Shown here: positions 33,737 to 40,307 of the stretch, one piece after another | How the letters are laid out: each line of letters starts with the position of its first letter | How positions within the stretch are numbered: position 1 is the first letter of the stretch | From: Planctomycetota bacterium | Lineage (GTDB): Bacteria; Planctomycetota; Brocadiia; Brocadiales; Brocadiaceae | Direction: 5' to 3' | DNA: 40,307 bases | Assembly (NCBI GenBank): GCA_023261445.1 | Contig: JAHFOX010000001.1 | Location: forward strand, 1 to 40,307 | The notes under the pieces: generated by a model | The model's database searches: none | Seen by the model: only the letters and a program-made list of their open reading frames with translations | Told to the model about the DNA's origin: nothing | Translations under genes and position numbers: made by a program

Positions 33737-34396
33737 TTAAGCATTAACAAATGGATTATTTTTCTTTTCTTCTGCGATGGTTGTTGATGGGCCATGGCCG
33801 GGATAAACAATTGTCTTTTCATCAAGCACGAATAATCGCTCCTTAATTGCCCTGACCAGTTTTTTTTGGCTGCAACCGGGAAAGTCTGTGCGTCCAATGC
33901 CTTCTTTGAAAAGCGTGTCTCCTGAAAATAAAACAGGAGGCAGTCCGTTTTCCTGATTTTTACTGTATAAACATATCCCGCCGGGGGTGTGTCCCGGGGT
34001 GTGAATTATTTCAAACGTGTATTTATCCACAGCAATTGTATCGCCATCCTTAAGCAGTCTGTCTGCCGAGGGAGAGCGCACTGTTCTGCCTCCGTAAAAT
34101 GCCGCAAGGATAGAAAGATTTTTTGCAGGATAAGGAAGCATGTCCTGATCGTCTTCATGCACACAGATTTGAATATCCGGAAATGTTTCTTTGATCGTAC
34201 CATTGGCGCCAATATGGTCGCCGTGCCCGTGTGTTAAGACAATGATTTTGGGAATTAGTTGTTTGTCTTTTAAAAAAGCAATTACAATTTCTGCGTCAGC
34301 GCCCGGGTCAATAATCATAGCTTCTTGCGAAGCATTACCATTAACAACGTAACAGCATACATGCAAAGGCCCAACATTTATTTTCTTTATTTGCAT
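33737..34396 (-). CDS. Metallo-beta-lactamase-fold hydrolase (glyoxalase II-like)
   Basis: The 219-residue product has the metal motif H56-G-H58-G-D60-H61 (LTHGHGDHIGANG), HTPGHTPGGICLY, FSGDTLF and VYPGHGPSTTI, giving all the ligands for two metals. It resembles glyoxalase II-like thioesterases and persulfide dioxygenases, cytoplasmic. No C-terminal GloB domain is present, so substrate is open. It begins 4 bases after the stop of the NDK-like gene upstream, so the two are co-transcribed. Confidence 0.92.
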   Translation of the reverse strand: MQIKKINVGPLHVCCYVVNGNASQEAMIIDPGADAEIVIAFLKDKQLIPKIIVLTHGHGDHIGANGTIKETFPDIQICVHEDDQDMLPYPAKNLSILAAFYGGRTVRSPSADRLLKDGDTIAVDKYTFEIIHTPGHTPGGICLYSKNQENGLPPVLFSGDTLFKEGIGRTDFPGCSQKKLVRAIKERLFVLDEKTIVYPGHGPSTTIAEEKKNNPFVNA

Positions 34397-34400
34397 GCCT

Positions 34401-35591
34401 CTACTTTCTTTTCAGATAGCCTTCAATTAATTCTTTAAGCTCACAAGGACCTTTGTTGTCCCACAGTCCAATAATCTTTCGTTCTCTTTCTGCGTTTTCT
34501 ACCGCATCGGAGGCGTGAGCGGCGTTCTTCATTATATCCTCTCCGTAAATGCGGCGCACCTTGCCGGGTTCGCCCTTTTTTGAATCGGTAGGACCCAGAA
34601 TGTTTCTGATTTTGCGGATAGCATCAGGTCCTTTATAAATCAGGGCAAAACATCGGGCAGTTCCTGGTTTTTTCTTATCGGCCGGGCTTGTTTTCTCGGG
34701 GTTTAATCCTGTCATATATTGCACAATCTTGTTAAATTCATTCATTGCATTTACGTCTTTTAGCTGTTCTGACAGTTGTTCTGCATGACTGTTAACGATT
34801 GTGTTTGGCACTTCAAATGTAAATAATGATTGGAACCCTTCTTTTAATTTTTCTGCAATTTTTTCGGGTTTGGGTTTTAACTTTTCCCTGAAGATGTTTA
34901 TGAGAGGTCCGTAAAAGTCTTCGGCTTGTGCGATACTCATTCTGAGGAGTTTTATTCCCACAATAAATAAACCCGTTCTGGAAAACATGTCTATTATGTT
35001 TCCCGGCAGTGGGCTTTGTTCCTCAAATGGTTTCAGGATGACCAATGTTGTTTCAGTTTTAACCCCTTCTGGAAATTTGATAATATCTTCAAGAACTCCG
35101 CCGTCTTTTGGTAAGTACTCTGCAAAAAGGGAAAGTTGCTTATCGTTTGTGGCACTATCCGCTGAAGATATTACTGAAGGTTCAAAGTATTCAATTGTGC
35201 CATCCGACCTTTCTATGTAATCTCCGAAACTTCCTCGAATAGTATGTCCCTGGAAGCTGGAAATAGGACCAATTACATCGTCCTTTAATTTTTCAATGGA
35301 CTGGGGGCCTTTAAAGAAGAGCAAGACCGTTCGGTTGGTGATTCCGAATTTATTCTGTTTGCGAAAGTTGCTGTTGATGTAGTTGATCATGACCTTTTTC
35401 CAAGTAGACTTGGTGTCTTGTTCTTCAATAGTGGCACAATATTTATCAACAAAGGCATCGCTTGGCGCAAACATTGTTGCCCCCACAAGGTCAAGATTTG
35501 TGAGCGAAAGCAGGCGTCCCAGAATACCGCCGGTACGGCTTTTTAAAAGGCTATAAGGAGTAACTAATGCATAAGTAAGTTCATCCGCCAT
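34401..35591 (-). CDS. Tandem nucleoside-diphosphate-kinase-like protein
   Basis: The 396-residue product contains two NDK-like domains. Domain 1 (about 1-180) starts ELTYALVTPYSLLKSRTGGI. Its active-site motif, usually NxxHxSDS, reads SVISSADS (139-146) with Ser at the His position, so it is degenerate. Domain 2 (about 180-396) has TTLVILKPFEE, GPDAIRKIRNILGPTD, and NAAHASDAVENAERE, in which His359 is the likely phospho-His. A helical insertion of about 80 residues (230-310) separates its two halves. The ATG at 35591 fits the family start (GGAG upstream). It lies in an operon with the MBL gene. Classic NDK activity (NTP synthesis) may or may not be kept. Confidence 0.85.
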   Translation of the reverse strand: MADELTYALVTPYSLLKSRTGGILGRLLSLTNLDLVGATMFAPSDAFVDKYCATIEEQDTKSTWKKVMINYINSNFRKQNKFGITNRTVLLFFKGPQSIEKLKDDVIGPISSFQGHTIRGSFGDYIERSDGTIEYFEPSVISSADSATNDKQLSLFAEYLPKDGGVLEDIIKFPEGVKTETTLVILKPFEEQSPLPGNIIDMFSRTGLFIVGIKLLRMSIAQAEDFYGPLINIFREKLKPKPEKIAEKLKEGFQSLFTFEVPNTIVNSHAEQLSEQLKDVNAMNEFNKIVQYMTGLNPEKTSPADKKKPGTARCFALIYKGPDAIRKIRNILGPTDSKKGEPGKVRRIYGEDIMKNAAHASDAVENAERERKIIGLWDNKGPCELKELIEGYLKRK

Positions 35592-35659
35592 AAGTTTGTT
35601 TTTCTCCAAAGACAGCGTAATTAGCAAGATAAATACACAGCAAAAACACAAAAAAGATT

Positions 35660-35727
35660 AAGGAGAAAGGGAGAAACGGAGAAGTTTCTTAAGTTGTTTA
35701 CTCTTCCCCCCTTCACCCTTTCTCCTT
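35660..35727. repeat. Interrupted inverted repeat between dnaE and the NDK-like gene
   Basis: AAGGAGAAAGGG (35660-35671) pairs with CCCTTTCTCCTT (35716-35727). The interior is polypurine on the left and polypyrimidine on the right, as in dispersed GGAGAAAGG repeats. It could act as a terminator for dnaE, which ends at 35775 on the minus strand. Confidence 0.55.
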
Positions 35728-35774
35728 CTTTACATAAGAATTTTAGCACAACAAATGGTGTAGGTCAAACAATT

Positions 35775-38700
35775 TCAAACAATTGCTAGCATTTCAGGTT
35801 GGTTGATTTGTAGCACTTCCGAAACAAATAATTCTTTGATTTTTGACAAGAAAGCATCTGTTGCCGATACGAAATATTGAGATGAAGTCTTGATTTGAAC
35901 AATATCTTGATTCTGGGTGACAATTTCAAAGAAAAGCGGACACGTACCGCTGTGTTTTTTAATGGTATCCTTTAGCTGAGTCAATTTTTCTTCGTCGAAA
36001 TGGGCTGCATCAAGACGGACAGTTACACATTTTACCAGATGCTTTAGTGCGTCTTTTTCTGCAATAATTTCTTTTACCCTTAGGGTGGGCGTTGTGCTCT
36101 GGAAACCAACCTGCCCTTTTACAAAAACAACCTCCTCAATGTTTAATAAAGACTGAAATGTCTTTATCTCTTTGCTAAATGCAATACATTCAACCGCGCC
36201 TTTCATGTCTTCCAGTGTGATATACATCATGGGGTCGCCCCGCTTGGTCGTGGTTTGTTTGAGATTTGTAATAATACCGCCGACGACTACCTCTTTTCCC
36301 TCAGGCAGTTCAGAGATATCTGCAGAAGAAGCACTGGATAATTGTTTGATTTTTTGCTTATAGGCGGTTAAAGGATTCGAGCTCATATAGAACCCCAGGC
36401 TTTCCTTTTCTGCCTGACGCAGTTCTTTTTCAGACCACTCTGGCGTTTCTATATCCGTTCCAGAATCTCCATTTATAAACATATTTTTTGTGTCGCTTTC
36501 TATGTTGAATAGAGATTTTTGCCCTGTACGCCTGTCCTTATTTGCTATACTGCCCAACTGCATTGCCGTATCGAGTCCGGATAGAAGTCTTGTCCGGCTG
36601 TCATGCAGTGAATCGAAACATCCGGATTTTATGAGACACTCTATTACCTGTTTATTAACAACACGCATATCTACACGTTTGCAAAGATCCAGGATGGAAG
36701 TGAATCGCCCCGTTTTGTTTCTGGATTCAATTATGGATTCAATAGCCTTATTGCCCACGTTCTTTATTGCGCCAAGCCCAAACCGTATCTTGTTTCCATC
36801 AGAAATAGTAAAGTCATCTTGACTTTCATTAACATCAGGTTTGATTACTTCGATGCCCATGCGACGGCAATCTTCAATATATTCCACAATTTTGTCGGTG
36901 TTCTCTTTTTCGCAACTCAACTGAGCAACCATGTACTGAACGGTGTAATTTGCTTTCAAATAGGCGGTTTGGTATGTAATTACTGCATAAGCGGCGGAAT
37001 GTGATTTGTTGAAACCATACCCTGCAAAATATTCCATCAATTCAAATATACTCTGGGCGGTTTCCTTCGGGATTCCATTTGCAATGGCACCGTTTACAAA
37101 CTGGTCTTTGAATTTTGCCATAATTTCCGGCTTCTTCTTTCCCATTGCCTTACGGAGATTATCTGCCTGGTTTAGGGAAAAGCCAGCCAAACGATTGGCA
37201 ATACGCATGACCTGTTCTTGGTATAGGATTACTCCGTGTGTCTCTTTTAATATAGGCTCGAGAAGGGGATGGAGATACGTTACTTCCTCTTTTCCATGTT
37301 TTCGATTAATAAAGGAATCCACCATGCCGCTCTGCAGGGGGCCAGGTCTGTATAACGCCACAAGAGGCAAAATATCTGCAAATTTATCTGGTTTTAGTTT
37401 CTTTAAAAGTTCCCGGAAGCCTCGGCTGGTTTCTACTTGAAAAATGCCTTTTACATCACCGCGGGATAACAAATCGTATGTAGCCCTGTCATCCATAGGG
37501 ATTTTTGCAAGGTCAATATCTTTTCCTGTGGTTTCGCGAATTAATTTGAGCGCTTTGTCAATGACTGTTAACTTCCTAACGCCGAGAAAATCTGCTTTTA
37601 ACAGTCCAATTTTGTCAACCAGGATTTCATCATAGAATTGTGTTGTGACCACATCGCCACTTTTCGCCAACGGAACGTATTCCGTTAGCGGTTCGTCTGA
37701 GATTACAATGCCCGCCGCATGCACCGATGCATGGCGACACAGCCCCTCCAGCTTTTTAGAAATGTCAAATAGTTCGTGAATATGTTTTTCGCTCTCGTAC
37801 AAAGCCTTTAAAGAAGGCTCTTGCTCCAAAGCTTCTTTTAAGGTGATGTTTAAGGTGTAGGGGATAAGCTTGGCAACCTTATCTACTTCAGATAATGGGA
37901 TATTCATTACTCTGCCCACATCCCGAATGACTGCCTTTGCCTTCATTGTTCCAAACGTGATAATCTGGGCTACGTTGCTATTTCCGCCATATTTTTCTCT
38001 GACATACTGGATAACCTTCTCTCTGCCTTCTGCACAGAAGTCAATATCAAGATCAGGCATGGAAATTCTTTCGGCGTTTAGAAACCTCTCAAACAGCAAA
38101 TCGTTTTCGATGGGGTCTATGTTAGTGATATTCAACACAAAGGCAACAAGACTGCCGGCGCCTGAGCCGCGTCCTGTTGCAGGGATGTGGTGTTGTATGG
38201 CAAAATGAATGAAATCCCAGACAATCAAAAAATAGTCAACAAAACCCGTATTTTCAATAACTTTAAGTTCGTGGTCAAGGCGGTTGCGTATATTCTGTGT
38301 AATTGAGCCATATTTTTGAATTGCGCCTTCTTCGCAGAGTTTTCTGAGATAGGCGCCATTTGTGAATCCTTGTGGCGGAGTAAATTTGGGTAAATGAAGC
38401 TTCCCGAAAGTCATTTCCAAATTACAGCGGTCGGCAATTTTTGAAGTATTTTCAAGGGATTCTGGGATATGTTTGAAAATAGCGTACATTTCCTGAAAAT
38501 TTTTAAAATAAAATTCGCTGGTTCCAAACCGCAGCCTTTGTACGTCTGCCAGGTGTTTTCCTGTATTTATGCATAATAGGGCATCGTGCGCCAGGGCGTC
38601 GTCCGCATTCATATAATGAATATCATTCGTTGCAACCAACGGGATGTTTAATTTCTTCCCTATTTCACACGCTTCTGATACCAATCTTGCCTGTTGTTCG

Positions 38701-39248
38701 AGATTGTTGTTTTGAATTTCTAAGTAAAAATGGTCTGAACCGAATATATCTTTGTATTCCTTCGCTACAGCTACGGCATCATCAAAGCGGTTGTTCATCA
38801 AATAGCGGTTGATTTCCGAGGTCATACAGCCGCTCATGCAAACGAGTCCTTTGGAATGGGTTTTAAGAAGCGCTTTATCAATTCTGGGTTTATAGTAGAA
38901 TCCCTCAAGGTATGCTGAAGTGGAGAGTTTTAAGAGATTGCGATAGCCTTCGTTATTTTCTACAAGAAGGGTTATATGGTTAAGGGTTTCTTTTCCATTT
39001 TTAGATTCTTTATCTAAACGGCTGCCCGGCGCTACATACGCCTCGTAGCCCAGAATGGGTTTTATTCCTTTTGATTTTGCTGTTTCATAGAATTCAATAG
39101 CGCCAAAGAGGTTTCCGTGATCGGTCAGGGCAAGGGCAGGCATCTTGAGCTGAACTGCTTTATCCACAAGGTCGTGAATTTTGCAAGCGCCGTCAAGAAG
39201 GCTATACTCACTGTGGACATGGAGGTGGACAAAATTATCTTTATTCAT
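35775..39248 (-). CDS. dnaE: DNA polymerase III alpha subunit
   Basis: The 1157-residue product is the replicative polymerase. The PHP domain begins at VHLHVHSEYSLLDGACKI (1 to about 240). The polymerase palm has GRGSGAGSLVAFVLN (359-373) and MPDLDIDFC (397-405; D399, D401, D403), giving the catalytic Asp set. The finger domain contains RPGPLQSGMVDSFI. A helix-hairpin-helix region and an OB-fold with VVVGGIITNLKQTTTKRGDP follow. Size and order match the DnaE group 1 type. The ATG at 39248 is the natural start. It lies far from dnaN but on the same segment, followed by NDK-like, MBL and gyrA. Confidence 0.98.
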   Translation of the reverse strand: MNKDNFVHLHVHSEYSLLDGACKIHDLVDKAVQLKMPALALTDHGNLFGAIEFYETAKSKGIKPILGYEAYVAPGSRLDKESKNGKETLNHITLLVENNEGYRNLLKLSTSAYLEGFYYKPRIDKALLKTHSKGLVCMSGCMTSEINRYLMNNRFDDAVAVAKEYKDIFGSDHFYLEIQNNNLEQQARLVSEACEIGKKLNIPLVATNDIHYMNADDALAHDALLCINTGKHLADVQRLRFGTSEFYFKNFQEMYAIFKHIPESLENTSKIADRCNLEMTFGKLHLPKFTPPQGFTNGAYLRKLCEEGAIQKYGSITQNIRNRLDHELKVIENTGFVDYFLIVWDFIHFAIQHHIPATGRGSGAGSLVAFVLNITNIDPIENDLLFERFLNAERISMPDLDIDFCAEGREKVIQYVREKYGGNSNVAQIITFGTMKAKAVIRDVGRVMNIPLSEVDKVAKLIPYTLNITLKEALEQEPSLKALYESEKHIHELFDISKKLEGLCRHASVHAAGIVISDEPLTEYVPLAKSGDVVTTQFYDEILVDKIGLLKADFLGVRKLTVIDKALKLIRETTGKDIDLAKIPMDDRATYDLLSRGDVKGIFQVETSRGFRELLKKLKPDKFADILPLVALYRPGPLQSGMVDSFINRKHGKEEVTYLHPLLEPILKETHGVILYQEQVMRIANRLAGFSLNQADNLRKAMGKKKPEIMAKFKDQFVNGAIANGIPKETAQSIFELMEYFAGYGFNKSHSAAYAVITYQTAYLKANYTVQYMVAQLSCEKENTDKIVEYIEDCRRMGIEVIKPDVNESQDDFTISDGNKIRFGLGAIKNVGNKAIESIIESRNKTGRFTSILDLCKRVDMRVVNKQVIECLIKSGCFDSLHDSRTRLLSGLDTAMQLGSIANKDRRTGQKSLFNIESDTKNMFINGDSGTDIETPEWSEKELRQAEKESLGFYMSSNPLTAYKQKIKQLSSASSADISELPEGKEVVVGGIITNLKQTTTKRGDPMMYITLEDMKGAVECIAFSKEIKTFQSLLNIEEVVFVKGQVGFQSTTPTLRVKEIIAEKDALKHLVKCVTVRLDAAHFDEEKLTQLKDTIKKHSGTCPLFFEIVTQNQDIVQIKTSSQYFVSATDAFLSKIKELFVSEVLQINQPEMLAIV

Positions 39249-39687
39249 AACAGTTTCAAATTATTCCAATTCCATTTTTATAGAAAGGAATATGTTGTAT
39301 AAGGATTGCTTTTTGTTTAATATTAAGCAATGCTTGGCAAGTAATACAAGAACGAAGTTGCAAACCAAACAAATCCTACGCAGTTTTTGGTGATAAGTAA
39401 GTTCAAATTCAGGATTTATACTTTATATGCTTTTGCTAAAAAAATTTTTACAATAGTTATGGTATTATGTAAATGTATTGTTTAAAAAATCAAGTTCAAT
39501 TTTACGACAATTTTTTCACAACAATTTTACTTGAAACTTGATTTATATTTTGCTATTATCCTCAAACTACGTTTTAGTCAACAGGGGGCGTTTTAGATTT
39601 TCAGGTTTATTTAGTTTTTAAATTAAGCATTTCAATAAATAACAGGCAATTAAAAAGTAAAATTGTTTAAGTAAAAGGGGGTATCCA
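39249..39687. other. Gene-free AT-rich spacer between divergent genes
   Basis: This 439-base spacer holds no plausible coding frame; the 60- to 70-codon frames at 39117 and 39181 overlap dnaE and lack support. From 39487 it contains the inverted repeat and near-consensus promoter described separately. It is the shared upstream region of dnaE (leftwards) and the coiled-coil gene (rightwards). Confidence 0.6.
39531..39559 (+). promoter_or_regulatory. Sigma-70-type promoter for the coiled-coil gene, with an inverted repeat
   Basis: TTGAAA (39531-39536), a 17-base spacer and TATTAT (39554-39559) form a near-consensus promoter about 130 bases before the ATG at 39688. An inverted repeat, AAATCAAGTTCAA (39487-39499) against TTGAAACTTGATTT (39531-39544), covers the -35 box, so it may be an operator. 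Confidence 0.5.
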
Positions 39688-40307
39688 ATGTCTAGCTGTA
39701 ACATGAAAACAAAGGCAATTATGGTGGTATTGGTAGGTCTTTTTGGACTGCTGTGTGTTGGTTTTGGGATATCAGTTACGCAGAAATACAAATTGCAAAA
39801 GGAGCGGGTACACGGTCTTGAGAGACAGCTTGCTGCGGGACGTAAGGAGGTTTTGAAGGTTCCCGAAATGATTGAAAATTTAGATAAGGCAAACGTTGCA
39901 AAGAAAGAGGTTGAGGATAAGTTTACCGCATGTGCCGCAGAAAAGGATGGTTTGGCTGCAAAAGCGGCAGAATTACAGAAGGAAGTGGATACCTTTGGCG
40001 CTATCAAGGTGGCTGTTGGTGTGCAGATCGGTGGTTTACAGACCACGATTCAGGAACAGCAAAACAAAATTAATACATTAGAAGAAGCGAAGAATAAATT
40101 AGCGCAACAAATGGCTTCTATCGAGGAAGAAGGTAAAAAGATTACCGAAAAAGCCGAATTGCAGATTGCGGATGTTAAGAGGGGTCGGGAAGATGTAAAA
40201 AACCAAATTGTTTATTACACAGAGGCTAAGAAGATAGCTGATCAGGAGCTTGCAGAAAAGCAAAAGGTTATTTCAGACCTCCAGAAGGCAAAAGAGGCTT
40301 TAGAGAA
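39688..40307 (+). CDS. Membrane-anchored coiled-coil protein (runs off the window)
   Basis: The 206 codons in the window begin MSSCNMKTKA, with a membrane helix at about 10-30 (IMVVLVGLFGLLCVGFGISV), and continue into long, highly charged heptad-like sequence (EKDGLAAKAAELQKEVDTFG, then IQEQQNKINTLEEAKNKLAQ). This is a coiled coil. AAAGGGGG lies upstream of the ATG. Membrane-anchored coiled-coil proteins act in envelope structure, division or transport scaffolding; no more can be said. The C-terminus is outside the window. Confidence 0.8.
   Translation, partial: MSSCNMKTKAIMVVLVGLFGLLCVGFGISVTQKYKLQKERVHGLERQLAAGRKEVLKVPEMIENLDKANVAKKEVEDKFTACAAEKDGLAAKAAELQKEVDTFGAIKVAVGVQIGGLQTTIQEQQNKINTLEEAKNKLAQQMASIEEEGKKITEKAELQIADVKRGREDVKNQIVYYTEAKKIADQELAEKQKVISDLQKAKEALE

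Noticed and set aside
36172-38208. Multiple 60- to 144-codon plus-strand frames antisense to dnaE
   Set aside because: All are shadows of dnaE, with no ribosome-binding sites or families.

Overview
The window looks like a chromosomal segment around the replication-initiation cluster of an anaerobic or microaerophilic Gram-negative bacterium. My best guess is an anammox-type planctomycete (order Brocadiales). This is an inference from the mix of many c-type cytochromes, oxygen-defence enzymes of anaerobes, a moderate-to-low GC content, AT-rich intergenic DNA crowded with dispersed palindromic repeats, and planctomycete-like gyrase motifs. No rRNA, tRNA, CRISPR array, transposase or integrase was recognised.

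Layout. Positions 1-961 (minus strand) hold the start of a secreted, threonine/serine/valine-rich surface protein. It sits behind a near-consensus promoter and an unusually long leader that contains three further strong ribosome-binding sites, two of them facing non-AUG mini-ORFs. Positions 962-1596 are repeat-rich and gene-free. Positions 1621-7234 are the dnaA, dnaN, dciA (DUF721), gyrB cluster, without recF. Positions 7265-14277 carry housekeeping genes: a DksA/TraR zinc-finger protein, an acyl-CoA ligase, folC (minus), aroB, a GAF/HD-GYP phosphodiesterase and dprA.

Positions 14.3-26.3 kb form an apparent stress and oxygen-defence island, all on the plus strand. It contains a sigma-54-type promoter, two Hsp20 chaperones, a 2[4Fe-4S] ferredoxin, superoxide reductase, a small unknown protein, two exported monoheme cytochromes c, phosphofructokinase, a rubredoxin-reductase-like flavoprotein, a membrane-anchored diheme cytochrome, a remnant of a short-chain dehydrogenase, a diheme cytochrome c peroxidase, a cysteine-dioxygenase-like cupin, glutamate dehydrogenase, two ferritin-like diiron proteins, a cyclophilin and a flavoredoxin-like protein. 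Together they could convert superoxide to peroxide (cytoplasm), remove peroxide with cytochrome-derived electrons (outside the cytoplasm), scavenge iron and protect proteins.

Positions 26.4-28.1 kb hold a membrane-protein gene split by one in-frame TGA, overlapping an NAD(P)-binding epimerase-like gene. Positions 28.1-28.3 kb are a hub of stacked palindromic repeats. Positions 28.3-39.2 kb are all minus strand: a possible 57-aa membrane protein, a GNAT acetyltransferase, a radical SAM/SPASM protein, a family 2 glycosyltransferase, gyrA, a metallo-beta-lactamase-fold hydrolase, a tandem nucleoside-diphosphate-kinase-like protein and dnaE. From 39.7 kb a plus-strand membrane-anchored coiled-coil protein runs off the end, behind a near-consensus promoter overlapped by an inverted repeat.

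No wholly new system is proven. The strongest leads are the mini-ORF leader (425-961), the in-frame TGA (26922), the sigma-54-linked oxygen-defence island, the EGISAGG substitution in GyrB, the tandem NDK-like protein with one degenerate active site, and the dispersed repeat families.
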